54,689 nucleotides of DNA. Source: Tissierellia bacterium (lineage in GTDB: Bacteria > Bacillota > Clostridia > Tissierellales > Sedimentibacteraceae). The stretch covers positions 4,046 through 58,734 of the forward strand of contig JAQVWY010000009.1 in the NCBI GenBank assembly GCA_028709465.1, given 5' to 3'. Below, piece by piece: positions 43,089 through 51,440 of this stretch (the first letter of the stretch is position 1; each line of letters opens with the position of its first letter). The translations under genes and the position numbers were made by a program. The notes under the pieces were generated by a model, which saw nothing but the letters and a program-made list of their open reading frames with translations, had not been told where the DNA came from and did no database searches.

Positions 43089-43961
43089 ATGGATTACATG
43101 ATAAGAGCTATAGACAAAAAAAAGTCGTTTAGAATATTTATGGTAAAATCAACAGATACAGTTGAAACAGCAAGAAAGTTTCATGAAACATCACCAACAG
43201 CATCAGCAGCTTTAGGAAGAGTGTTAACAGCTGGATTAATGATGGGTTATATGATGAAGGGAGAGAAAGATAGAATAACCTTAAGCATAAATGGCGGAGG
43301 ACCAATAGGAACGTTGCTTGCAGTAGCCGATAATAAGGGAAATATAAAAGGATATGTTAATAATCCTAATGTGGAGTTAGATTTAAAACCAAATGGAAAG
43401 TTAGATGTTAGTGGAGCAGTAGGATTAGATGGCAAAGTAACAGTAATTTTAGATACAGGATTTGGTGAACCCTATGTGGGAAGTACTGACTTAGTTACTG
43501 GTGAAATTGCCGAAGATATTGCATTTTATTATTATTTATCAGAACAGCAAAATACTGCAGTTGCACTAGGCGTACTTGTAGATATAGATTATAGCATAAA
43601 ATCTGCAGGAGGATTCATCGTTCAAACACTACCTTTTATAGAAGATGAAGATGTTTTGATTTTAGAAAATACTTTAAATAATATTAAATCAGTTTCTGAA
43701 TATTTTGATAATGACAAAGATGTAGAAGATATAGCAAAAGAAATATTTAAAGATTTTGATATAGAAATATTAAATAAGATACCAGTTAAGTTTAATTGTG
43801 ATTGTTCTTATGAAAGAATGGAAGGAGCATTAATATCACTGGGGAAAAAAGAATTGAAGAAAATAATAGAAGAGGATGGACAAATTGAAACAGTTTGTCA
43901 CTTCTGCAATAATAAGTACCTTTTTAGAGGAGAAAGACTAGAAAAGTTGTTGGAAAACTAA
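43089..43961 (+). CDS. hslO: Hsp33 redox-regulated holdase chaperone
   Basis: This 290-residue protein matches Hsp33, which is activated by oxidation of a zinc site. The four zinc Cys are present near the C-terminus as CDCSYERMEGAL (CxC) and CHFCNNKY (CxxC). The N-terminal domain has the conserved TSPTASAALGRVLTAGLMMGYMMKG and GPIGTLLAVAD blocks. The Shine-Dalgarno site (AAAGGTAAAG) is a little far from the ATG. It is a single gene, before the molybdenum locus. Confidence 0.93.
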   Translation: MDYMIRAIDKKKSFRIFMVKSTDTVETARKFHETSPTASAALGRVLTAGLMMGYMMKGEKDRITLSINGGGPIGTLLAVADNKGNIKGYVNNPNVELDLKPNGKLDVSGAVGLDGKVTVILDTGFGEPYVGSTDLVTGEIAEDIAFYYYLSEQQNTAVALGVLVDIDYSIKSAGGFIVQTLPFIEDEDVLILENTLNNIKSVSEYFDNDKDVEDIAKEIFKDFDIEILNKIPVKFNCDCSYERMEGALISLGKKELKKIIEEDGQIETVCHFCNNKYLFRGERLEKLLEN

Positions 43962-44001
43962 ATTAATGGAGAACTTCATTTATGTTGCTGTTAGGTTGTT
44001 C

Positions 44002-44030
44002 TTGTATATTTTTTATTAGCGTTATATATT
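44002..44030 (+). promoter_or_regulatory. Predicted promoter of the xdhC-like gene
   Basis: TTGTAT (44002-44007) is 17 bases from TATATT (44025-44030). The ModE-type operator at 44020-44043 covers the -10 region and start point, as expected for repression. Confidence 0.5.
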
Positions 44031-44043
44031 AAAAAATATAGCG
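44020..44043. promoter_or_regulatory. ModE-type operator upstream of the xdhC-like gene
   Basis: CGTTATAT-N8-ATATAGCG is a near-perfect inverted repeat that matches, as I recall it, the ModE consensus half-site CGYTATAT. It overlaps the predicted -10. A ModE-like regulator is encoded at 49234. Binding is inferred, not shown. Confidence 0.6.
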
Positions 44044-44147
44044 AATTGGAGTTATGGAATGAATCAAATTCGAAATATTTATTTAATTAGGCATTATGTT
44101 TTACATGACAATGCTGTGATAATATGAAATAATAGGGGAGGGTATAT

Positions 44148-45170
44148 ATGGTTTTTTTTAAAGAATTCAAACAAGTAGATAAAAGTAAGAATAATATTAT
44201 ACTAACAATTGTATCAGGTGTAAATATTAATTCTAAATTACTATTATCAGATGGGGAAATAGTATATACAAACAATAATAAATTAAATTGGGAGAACTTA
44301 ATAAAAGCTATTCCACAAGATAACAAAAGCCAGATGATTACTGTGGGCGATGAAAAAGTTTATATTGAATTTATGAGGCAGAAATATAACATAGTAATAT
44401 GTGGTGCAGGTCATGTTTCAATGCCTATAATAAGTATGTGTAAGCTTCTTGATTTGCCAGTTACAGTAATAGATGACAGATTAGCTTTTGCCAATAATGC
44501 AATTAATGGTGGCGCAGATAAGGTTATTTGTGAATCTTTTGATAAAGCATTAGATCAAATTAAAGGTGACAGCGGTACTTTTTTCGTTATAGTTACAAGG
44601 GGACATCGCTACGATCAAGTTTGTTTACAAAAAATTATAAATAAGGAAAATGCCTACATAGGAATGATTGGGAGTAAGTTGCGCGTTAAAAAGGTTTTAG
44701 GCTATTTAGAAGAGCAAGGCATTGATAGAGAAAAATTAGATAAAGTATATACACCTATTGGATTAAAAATAGGTGCTGAAACACCTGCAGAAATAGCAGT
44801 ATCAATTATGGCGCAAATAATAGAAGTAAAGAATAAAAAAATTGGAAAAAGTACTTATAATGATGAATTATTAGATTGTATTTTAGGTGAGAAATATAAG
44901 GATATACCTAAAGCAATAGTCACTATTGTTTCAAGAAAAGGATCAGCACCAAGAGAAGTAGGAACTAAAATGGTGGTTTTGAAGGATGGTACAATGGTTG
45001 GAACGATTGGCGGTGGATGCGTTGAAGCAGATTTAAGACGGCATGCCCTCACTAGTATGGATAACAATGAAAGTAAGTTAGTGCATTCTGATATGACTGG
45101 AGTAGATGCAGGGGAAGAAGGGATGGTTTGTGGAGGAGCGTTAGATCTATTTATTGAACCACTATTATAA
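44148..45170 (+). CDS. XdhC/CoxI-family molybdenum hydroxylase accessory protein
   Basis: This 340-residue protein belongs to the family that sulfurates or inserts molybdenum cofactor for xanthine-dehydrogenase-type enzymes. Residues about 82-225 are the Rossmann part (IVICGAGHVSMPIISMCKLL, VTVIDDR, VTRGHRYDQ, IGMIGSKLRVKKVL). Residues about 255-338 are the XdhC/CoxI part (VTIVSRKGSAPREVGTKMVV, GTIGGGCVEADLRRHA). The usual order in XdhC is the reverse. GGGGAGGG precedes the start. No molybdenum hydroxylase gene is in the window. Confidence 0.85.
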   Translation: MVFFKEFKQVDKSKNNIILTIVSGVNINSKLLLSDGEIVYTNNNKLNWENLIKAIPQDNKSQMITVGDEKVYIEFMRQKYNIVICGAGHVSMPIISMCKLLDLPVTVIDDRLAFANNAINGGADKVICESFDKALDQIKGDSGTFFVIVTRGHRYDQVCLQKIINKENAYIGMIGSKLRVKKVLGYLEEQGIDREKLDKVYTPIGLKIGAETPAEIAVSIMAQIIEVKNKKIGKSTYNDELLDCILGEKYKDIPKAIVTIVSRKGSAPREVGTKMVVLKDGTMVGTIGGGCVEADLRRHALTSMDNNESKLVHSDMTGVDAGEEGMVCGGALDLFIEPLL

Positions 45171-45323
45171 TAATCTAAATATTCTCATAGATATCCCCTT
45201 TAAACCTTATTCAGCCGTTGTATGATGGAGAATATGGTCATAAGATTATTTTAATATGAATAATAATATAAAGGCTCACTATGAAAAGGTTAAATCAACA
45301 TTTCAATAAAATTGGAGGTTTTA

Positions 45324-46361
45324 ATGAAGGAAATTAAAATAGTAGATGCAGTAGGTCAAGTGCTTTGTCATGATATTACTCAAATAATTAAGGACGTAAA
45401 AAAGGGTGTTATTTTTAAAAAAGGGCATATCATCAAAGAAGAAGATATACCTGTATTGCTTTCTGTGGGAAAAGCTAATATTTATGTATGGGAAAAAGAA
45501 GAAGGAATTTTGCATGAAAATGAAGCAGCTGAAATATTGTATGGATTATGTAAAAATGATTATATGAGACCTTCTGAAGTAAAAGAAGGAAAAATAGAAG
45601 TAATTGCTGATGCAGATGGTTTATTTAAATTAGATGTAGAAAAGCTTTGTGAAATTAACAGCCTTGGTGAAATGATTATTGCTGCAAGGCATGGTAACAC
45701 AGCGGTTAAAAAAGGAGATAAGCTAGCTGGTACAAGAGTTATTCCTTTAGTAATTGAAGAATATAAGATGAAAAAAGCACAAGAAATTGGTGCTGGAAAA
45801 CCAATTATGGAAATTATTCCATTTAAACACAAAAAAATTGGAATAGTTACAACTGGTAGTGAAGTATTCAGCGGCAGAATAAAAGATACTTTTGGGCCTG
45901 TAATAATAAGCAAATTTTCTGAATTTGATACAGAAATACTTGGTCAGACTATAGTTAATGATGACAGGAAAGATATAACAGATGCTATTATATCTTATAT
46001 AGAACATGGCGCTGATATAGTAGTATGTACTGGTGGTATGAGCGTAGACCCTGATGATCGTACGCCAGGAGCTATTAAGGATACAGGTGCTGATATAATA
46101 ACATATGGAGCACCGGTATTACCAGGAGCCATGATGTTAATTTCATACTATGATTATAATGATAAGAAAATTCCTATTCTAGGTTTGCCTGGTTGTGTCA
46201 TGTACAGCAAAAGAACAATTTTTGATATAGTTTTACCTAGAATTATGGCTGATGATAAAATAGTAAAATCTGATATTTATAAGCTAGGACAAGGTGGCTT
46301 ATGTCTCAATTGTGAAGTGTGCACATATCCTAATTGCGGATTTGGGAAAGGTAATTATTAA
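45324..46361 (+). CDS. Molybdopterin-binding protein (MoeA/MogA-type fold)
   Basis: This protein of about 345 residues has a MoCF-biosynthesis domain at residues about 170-325: VGIVTTGSEVFSGRIKDTFG, DIVVCTGGMSVDPDDRTPGAI and PILGLPGCVMY. These motifs bind molybdopterin. The N-terminal half may hold a MoeA-like segment. The C-terminus ends with a Cys cluster (CLNCEVC then C five residues later) that may bind a metal. ATG 45324 follows TGGAGGT; an in-frame TTG at 45312 was rejected. The gene probably works with the XdhC-like protein. Confidence 0.85.
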   Translation: MKEIKIVDAVGQVLCHDITQIIKDVKKGVIFKKGHIIKEEDIPVLLSVGKANIYVWEKEEGILHENEAAEILYGLCKNDYMRPSEVKEGKIEVIADADGLFKLDVEKLCEINSLGEMIIAARHGNTAVKKGDKLAGTRVIPLVIEEYKMKKAQEIGAGKPIMEIIPFKHKKIGIVTTGSEVFSGRIKDTFGPVIISKFSEFDTEILGQTIVNDDRKDITDAIISYIEHGADIVVCTGGMSVDPDDRTPGAIKDTGADIITYGAPVLPGAMMLISYYDYNDKKIPILGLPGCVMYSKRTIFDIVLPRIMADDKIVKSDIYKLGQGGLCLNCEVCTYPNCGFGKGNY

Positions 46362-46405
46362 AATCGTACTATTCTTGTCAATGCTATGAAAAACATTACT
46401 ATCCT

Positions 46406-46479
46406 GTCATTCTGAAGGTGTAGCCTGAAGAATCTAACTTAAACATTTGAGGAGATCCTTCACTTCCGTTCAGGATGAC
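46406..46479. repeat. Full 74-bp palindromic intergenic element, copy 4
   Basis: GTCATTCTGAA to TTCAGGATGAC. The left flank TGCTATGAAAAACATTACT resembles that of copy 2 (TGCTATGAATAACTAA), so the mobile or duplicated unit may extend about 30 bases further left. It ends 14 bases before the modA operator. Confidence 0.85.
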
Positions 46480-46492
46480 AAATATTTTCAAT

Positions 46493-46525
46493 TCGTTATA
46501 TTTTGTCGAGAATAACGATTCTTGA
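46493..46525. promoter_or_regulatory. Overlapping palindromes at the modA promoter, ModE-type operator candidate
   Basis: TCGTTAT-N12-ATAACGA (46493-46499 with 46512-46518) fits the ModE half-site pattern. A second palindrome, TCGAGAATAACGATTCTTGA (one mismatch), overlaps at 46506-46525. A weak promoter TTGTCG (46503-46508), 17 bases, TAATAT (46526-46531) sits across them, so binding would block modABC transcription. Confidence 0.5.
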
Positions 46526-46555
46526 TAATATAAATATATAAAAGATAGTGTAAAG

Positions 46556-46604
46556 TAGCCTATGAAAAAATAGGGTCAAAAAAATTAGGCTCACATGAAC
46601 CTAA
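46556..46604 (+). promoter_or_regulatory. Leader with two mutually exclusive hairpins before modA
   Basis: AGCCTA (46557-46562) can pair with TAGGCT (46586-46591), or TTAGG (46585-46589) can pair with CCTAA (46600-46604). The two pairings share the middle strand and lie just before the modA ribosome-binding site. It does not resemble the Moco riboswitch that I know; whether it is a regulatory RNA is open. Confidence 0.35.
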
Positions 46605-46629
46605 AAATCGCAAACAAGGAGATTGTGAA

Positions 46630-47418
46630 ATGAAAAAAATTATAAGTTTATTATTAGTAGTTATTTGTGTGTTTACATTAGTAGCTTGTAGCGACACTAG
46701 TACCGATCAACCAAACGCTGATCTACAAAATACAATTCTGTTAGCCGCAGCAGCTAGTTTGAAAAATTGCATGGAAGATGAAATAATACCATTGTTTGAA
46801 GAAAAAAATTCTAATGTTAAGGTTGAAGCTACCTATGACAGTTCAGGAAAATTGCAAACTCAAATTGAAGAAGGAGCAGATGTAGATGTATTTATGTCAG
46901 CAGCCATGAAACAAATGAATGCGCTAAATGAAAAATCCTTAATTAAAGATAATTCTATTGTAGAATTATTAGAAAATAAAATAGTGTTAATAGTGCCAAA
47001 AGATTCTGAAAAAGAAATAAAATCCTTTGAGGAAATACTAAATGCTGATACAATAGCTGTAGGAGATCCTGAAAGTGTACCAGCAGGTCAATATGCTAAG
47101 GAAGTATTCGAAAGCTTGAAAATTTGGAATGATGTATTAGCAAAGTCAAGCCTTGGAACTAATGTAACAGAAGTGTTGAACTGGATTGCTGAAGGCAGCG
47201 CAGATGCAGGCGTTGTTTATTCTACTGATGCAGCCTCAAATGAAAATGTTCAAGTTGTTTCAGAAGCTCCGCAAGGCAGTGTTTCTAAAATAATTTACCC
47301 TGTAGGAATTGTAAATACTACTACGAAAGAAGATAGTGCAAGATTATTCGTGGAATTTTTACGAAGTCAAGAAGTTATAAGTATATTTGAAAAATACGGT
47401 TTTTCAGTTAATAAATAG
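46630..47418 (+). CDS. modA: Molybdate ABC transporter substrate-binding lipoprotein
   Basis: This 262-residue protein has a lipoprotein signal peptide (residues 1-19, lipobox LVAC with Cys 20). The mature part matches ModA: AAASLKNCMEDEIIPLFEE, YDSSGKLQTQIEEGADVDVF, GDPESVPAGQYAKE and AEGSADAGVVYSTDA. It would capture molybdate or tungstate outside the membrane. AAGGAG precedes the start. It is the first gene of modABC. Confidence 0.93.
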   Translation: MKKIISLLLVVICVFTLVACSDTSTDQPNADLQNTILLAAAASLKNCMEDEIIPLFEEKNSNVKVEATYDSSGKLQTQIEEGADVDVFMSAAMKQMNALNEKSLIKDNSIVELLENKIVLIVPKDSEKEIKSFEEILNADTIAVGDPESVPAGQYAKEVFESLKIWNDVLAKSSLGTNVTEVLNWIAEGSADAGVVYSTDAASNENVQVVSEAPQGSVSKIIYPVGIVNTTTKEDSARLFVEFLRSQEVISIFEKYGFSVNK

Positions 47419-47446
47419 ATTATTAATGTTAGAAATAGGAGGAACT

Positions 47447-48133
47447 ATGGATTATTCTCCAATATTAATTTCATTAAAAACTGCATCATTATCAATAGTA
47501 ATAACATTTTTTATAGGTATTTTTGCAGCTAAATGGGTAGTGGAACTTAAATCTCAAAAGGCAAAGATAATTATAGATGGATTATTGACAATGCCTTTAG
47601 TACTGCCTCCAACTGTATTAGGTTTTTTTATACTTTATATATTAGGGGTAAAAAGACCTTTAGGAAGGTTATTGCTAGAATTTTTTAGCGTAAAAATTGT
47701 ATTCTCCTGGTCAGCTACTGTGATAGCAGCAGTTGCGGTATCATTCCCTTTAATGTATCGTTCCGCAAGGGGAGCTTTTGAACAGGTTGATAAAAATTTT
47801 ATACAAGCTGCCCGAACGCTTGGTATGTGTGAAAGAAGTATATTTTGGCGTATTATAATGCCTCTTGCATTGCCAGGGGTAACTTCAGGAGGAATTCTTT
47901 CATTTACTAGAGGCCTTGGGGAATTTGGTGCAACTGCTATGATAGCAGGAAATATTGCTAATAAAACAAGAACCCTTCCTTTAGCCATATATTCAGAGGT
48001 AGCGGCTGGGGATATGGAAGGTGCCTATGAATATGTGGTAATTGTTCTAATTGTATCATTTATAGTATTGTCTCTAATGAATTATTTCACAATAAAGGAA
48101 AGCAAATATTCTAATAAGGATGTTATTAAATGA
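47447..48133 (+). CDS. modB: Molybdate ABC transporter permease
   Basis: This permease of about 228 residues has five or so membrane helices. The motif contacting the ATPase is FIQAARTLGMCERSIFWRIIMPLALPGV (EAA-type loop), followed by GGILSFTRGLGEFGATAMIAG, characteristic of ModB. The start is ATG 47447 behind TAGGAGG; an upstream ATG at 47387 lies inside modA. The last 4 bases overlap the start of modC. Confidence 0.92.
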   Translation: MDYSPILISLKTASLSIVITFFIGIFAAKWVVELKSQKAKIIIDGLLTMPLVLPPTVLGFFILYILGVKRPLGRLLLEFFSVKIVFSWSATVIAAVAVSFPLMYRSARGAFEQVDKNFIQAARTLGMCERSIFWRIIMPLALPGVTSGGILSFTRGLGEFGATAMIAGNIANKTRTLPLAIYSEVAAGDMEGAYEYVVIVLIVSFIVLSLMNYFTIKESKYSNKDVIK

Positions 48134-49209
48134 GTTTGAAGGTAAGGATCAAAAAGAAATTTAAAGGTTTTTTATTAAATGTTAATTTTGAAGCATGTTG
48201 TGATAATGGGGAATATTTAGGTTTATTAGGCTCCTCTGGAAGCGGAAAAAGCATGACATTAAAATGTATTGCTGGCGTAGAAACCCCTGATGAAGGATAC
48301 ATTGAGTTAAATGGAAGAGTAGTATTTGATTCAAATAAAAAAATCAATATAAAACCACAAGAAAGAAATGTTGGATATTTGTTTCAAAATTATGCCTTGT
48401 TTCCCCATATGACAGCTGAAGAAAATATAGGAATAGGTTTAAAACTTTCTAAAAAAGAAAAGAAATATAAGTTAAATGAACTGATAAAAACATTTAAATT
48501 AGAAGGATTAGAGAAAAAATATCCATCCCAGTTGTCGGGAGGGCAGCAGCAAAGAGTTGCTCTTGCTAGAATTCTAGCTTATGAACCTGATGTTTTATTG
48601 TTAGATGAACCATTTTCAGCTCTTGATACTTATTTAAAGGAAAAACTGCAAAACGAAATATTAGATTTTTTATTAACATATCATGGCATGGTAATCATGG
48701 TGACTCATAGCAGAGATGAAGTTTATAAATTTTGTAAAAATCTTTGTATTATAGATAATGGCAAGATGATTTTAACAGGGAAAACAAAGGATATTTTCAA
48801 GCAGCCTAAATTACTCAAAGTAGCTAAACTTATAGGATGCAAAAATTTTTCTAGTTGTGAAATTTTATCTTCCAACAGTATATATGCTATTGATTGGAAT
48901 CTAAAGTTGAAATTAGAAAATAGCTTGACTGATAATTATGATTATATAAGTGTTAGAGAACATACTTTTAAAATTTCTGATGAGGATGAGTTTAAAATGG
49001 GGGAAAATATTATCGAATGTAAAATAATAAAAGTAATTGAAGAAGTATTTGAGTATATTATTGTATTTGAAAATATAAATAATAAGAAAAATAAGGTGCC
49101 TATTTGGTATAAGACTAAAAAAGATGAGTGGGATAAAAGAAAAGATAAAGACAGATTGTTTCTAAGAATTCCTGAAGAAGCAATTTTGTTAATTAAAAAT
49201 AGCAACTGA
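48130..49209 (+). CDS. modC: Molybdate-type ABC transporter ATPase
   Basis: This is a 359-residue ATPase: Walker A GSSGSGKS (about residues 35-42), Q-loop in VGYLFQNYALFP, signature LSGGQQQRVALARI (about 137) and Walker B LLLDEPFSALD. The C-terminal about 130 residues replace the usual molybdate-binding MOP/TOBE region with weakly similar sequence. It overlaps modB by ATGA, so translation is coupled. Its stop lies inside the terminator hairpin at 49201. Confidence 0.9.
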   Translation: MSLKVRIKKKFKGFLLNVNFEACCDNGEYLGLLGSSGSGKSMTLKCIAGVETPDEGYIELNGRVVFDSNKKINIKPQERNVGYLFQNYALFPHMTAEENIGIGLKLSKKEKKYKLNELIKTFKLEGLEKKYPSQLSGGQQQRVALARILAYEPDVLLLDEPFSALDTYLKEKLQNEILDFLLTYHGMVIMVTHSRDEVYKFCKNLCIIDNGKMILTGKTKDIFKQPKLLKVAKLIGCKNFSSCEILSSNSIYAIDWNLKLKLENSLTDNYDYISVREHTFKISDEDEFKMGENIIECKIIKVIEEVFEYIIVFENINNKKNKVPIWYKTKKDEWDKRKDKDRLFLRIPEEAILLIKNSN

Positions 49210-49226
49210 TAGTTGCTTTTTGTTTT
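49201..49226. terminator. Terminator overlapping the modC stop codon
   Basis: AGCAACT/AGTTGCT forms a 7-bp stem with a 3-base loop followed by TTTTTGTTTT. The TGA stop of modC lies within it; the convergent ModE-like gene ends 8 bases downstream of the tract. Confidence 0.8.
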
Positions 49227-49233
49227 AAAAAAT

Positions 49234-49578
49234 TTATTTATAGTCATTAAAGTATTTATCAAAAATTTTTTTCGAATAATTATTTAAATCTCTTGTAAAA
49301 AATTTGTAGTTTTTCAAAAACTCCATGCATTCTGGAGTTAATTTAGAGCCTCCTCCTCCTGCTCCTCCAATTTTTCTGTCTAATAACTTAAATCCTAATG
49401 CCTCCTCTGAACCTTTAATCATTCTAAGTGCTTTTGAATAAGACAAGTTCATTTTTTTAGAGGCTGCGTTTAATGATTCATATTCTTTAGTAAATTCTAG
49501 TAATGTTAAAACTCCAGGTCCAAAAAAAATTTCCTCTTTTGCTAATCTAATTTGAATTGCACAGTGTAATTTTTCCAT
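49234..49578 (-). CDS. ModE-like molybdenum-responsive winged-helix regulator
   Basis: This 114-residue protein has a LysR-type winged helix: LTLLEFTKEYESLNAASKKMNLSYSKALRMI and a C-terminal RKIGGAGGGGSKLTPECMEFL motif found in ModE-type proteins. It lacks the C-terminal MOP molybdate-binding domains of E. coli ModE, so sensing would have to be done elsewhere. It lies convergent to modABC and is a good candidate for binding the sites at 44020 and 46493. AAGGGAG precedes the start. Confidence 0.85.
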   Translation of the reverse strand: MEKLHCAIQIRLAKEEIFFGPGVLTLLEFTKEYESLNAASKKMNLSYSKALRMIKGSEEALGFKLLDRKIGGAGGGGSKLTPECMEFLKNYKFFTRDLNNYSKKIFDKYFNDYK

Positions 49579-49710
49579 AAAATGAACTCCCTTTAATAGT
49601 TTATATTATTTTATCATATATACTAAATTTTGCAATTATATCTTAAATACTATATATTAAAGTGTAATAAAAAATAGTATAATTACTCATTATAATATTA
49701 GGAGAAAAAA

Positions 49711-50445
49711 ATGAATCCATTTGTACCAAATAAAAAACCTCGATATGTAATTATAGATTATAGAGCAAGTCAGAATATAATTGATTACTTCCTAAAAAAG
49801 GGTATTAATACAATAAAAACTGTAAAATGCATTGATTTACAGGAAGGAGTAAACGGTCATCCAGATATGGTAATTCATCCAATTGATGAAAAAACCTTCA
49901 TTGCAGCACCAAATGTGTATGATTATTATAATGAGGTTTTAAGTAATACAGGAATAAAAGTTATTAAAGGTGGAAAAACTCTATGTAGAAACTATCCAGA
50001 AGATATAGCATATAATGTAGCAAGAATAGGGAGATATGCTGTGCATAACACACATCATACAGACCAGGTTTTAAAATATTATTTGGAAGAAGCAGACGTA
50101 AAATTTATTCATGTAAATCAAGGATATGCGAAATGTTCAATGGCAGCATTAGGAGAAAATAAGGCTGTTACATCAGATATATCAATACATGAAAAACTTA
50201 AATCATATAATATAGACTGTATGTATATAAATCCTGAAATTGTACATTTAAAAGGCTATAATCACGGATTTATTGGAGGGGCAACAGGTTTAATAAGTGA
50301 AAATATTTTTTTATCAACAGGTGTAATTAAAGATAATGACATACTAAATCGTTTAAAAAAATTTATTTTTTCTTCAGGCTATATGTATGATGAAGCTTCT
50401 AGCGAACAAATAATAGATTTGGGATCAATAATACCAATAATATAA
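49711..50445 (+). CDS. DUF6873-type (GME-fold) protein
   Basis: This 244-residue protein matches what I recall of the DUF6873 family, said to have a guanidino-group-modifying-enzyme fold. Recurring motifs are IIDYRASQNIIDYF, VNGHPDMVIHP, GYAKCSMAALGENKAVTSD and HGFIGGATGL; the Cys in AKCS and the HP and DH pairs could form a catalytic site. The function is unknown. It is 24 bases upstream of ytxC and may be transcribed with it. Confidence 0.6.
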   Translation: MNPFVPNKKPRYVIIDYRASQNIIDYFLKKGINTIKTVKCIDLQEGVNGHPDMVIHPIDEKTFIAAPNVYDYYNEVLSNTGIKVIKGGKTLCRNYPEDIAYNVARIGRYAVHNTHHTDQVLKYYLEEADVKFIHVNQGYAKCSMAALGENKAVTSDISIHEKLKSYNIDCMYINPEIVHLKGYNHGFIGGATGLISENIFLSTGVIKDNDILNRLKKFIFSSGYMYDEASSEQIIDLGSIIPII

Positions 50446-50469
50446 CCTCCCTGAGAGAGGAGTGACCAA

Positions 50470-51318
50470 GTGGAGCTATTATCATTAGAAATTAGTAAAA
50501 ATGAAAATCCAGTAATAATTAATAATATTGAAATTATTACAAATATAGATGAAAGTGATATTAACATAGAAATAATAACTAAAAGTGAAGGAAATTATAG
50601 AATAAAATATACAACAGAAAATATATTAAGTAAGAGAAAAAGTATAGACAAGATAGTAAGTTGTATTACTAAACTGCTTATAGAACATACTAAAAGTGAA
50701 AGCAGTATTTATTTGAAAGAAAATTATTTTTATTTTGATGATGAAGAGTTTGAGGAAATTAGAGTTACAATAGAAGATGAAATTTGCAATGATTTGAAAA
50801 TACAGCTAATAATAAAAAATAAACTTAATGAAGTTATAGAAAACTCTGATATGATAAATATAAATGGGTTTATAAAATTTAGATTAAAATTTATAAACCT
50901 TTATATAATACAAATAGTTGAAAAATCAATTGATAATTATTTAATGAAAAAAGAGTATCTTGATTTCATGAATATTATCAAATATCTTACCGAATCAGAA
51001 GAAAAAGATTATGATTTAATAAATATATTATACAAAAACAAAAAACTTCAGTTGTATGATACTAATATGCAAAAAATAACATCAATTGGAAATAACGAAA
51101 ACATAGAAGTGGCTCAAGAGCTTGATGGAAAAATATTTAATTATGATGAATCAATAATTAATATTCTATTATCAGTATCACCAAAAAAAATTAAGCTTCA
51201 TATAAATAATATTGGTGAAGATGATGTCGTAATTAAAAATACTGTTGAAATAATCAATAAGATTTTCAGTGAAAGAATAGAATTATGTCATGGATGTAAA
51301 TATTGTGCTTTAATATAA
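50470..51318 (+). CDS. ytxC: Putative sporulation protein YtxC
   Basis: This 282-residue protein resembles the YtxC family of sporulation-associated proteins of Bacillus and Clostridium: a variable N-terminal part, a middle FRLKFINLYIIQIVEKSIDNYLMKKEYLDF helix and the conserved C-terminal end with LHINN, RIELCHGCKYC. The paired Cys at the end (CxxC xxC) may bind metal. The start is GTG 50470 behind GAGAGGAG. A hairpin follows at 51328. Confidence 0.7.
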   Translation: MELLSLEISKNENPVIINNIEIITNIDESDINIEIITKSEGNYRIKYTTENILSKRKSIDKIVSCITKLLIEHTKSESSIYLKENYFYFDDEEFEEIRVTIEDEICNDLKIQLIIKNKLNEVIENSDMININGFIKFRLKFINLYIIQIVEKSIDNYLMKKEYLDFMNIIKYLTESEEKDYDLINILYKNKKLQLYDTNMQKITSIGNNENIEVAQELDGKIFNYDESIINILLSVSPKKIKLHINNIGEDDVVIKNTVEIINKIFSERIELCHGCKYCALI

Positions 51319-51327
51319 TATTAGAAT

Positions 51328-51356
51328 AAATAGTATGCCCAAAAGGCATACTATTT
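51328..51356. terminator. Perfect hairpin after ytxC
   Basis: AAATAGTATGCC pairs perfectly with GGCATACTATTT over 12 bp around CAAAA. It is followed by A-rich rather than T-rich sequence, so it may be an mRNA-stabilising hairpin rather than a classical terminator. Confidence 0.6.
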
Positions 51357-51440
51357 AAGAAAACAATAAGATTTATTATGTAATATTATATTAACATTTT
51401 AACATTAATTTAGCATTAAAGGTAGCGGGGAGGAATACAT

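Noticed and set aside
46497..46629. The modA leader considered as a Moco riboswitch
   Set aside because: The GC-rich helices and tetraloops of that class are not seen; only short A/T-rich alternative stems are present, so it is reported only as a possible new element.
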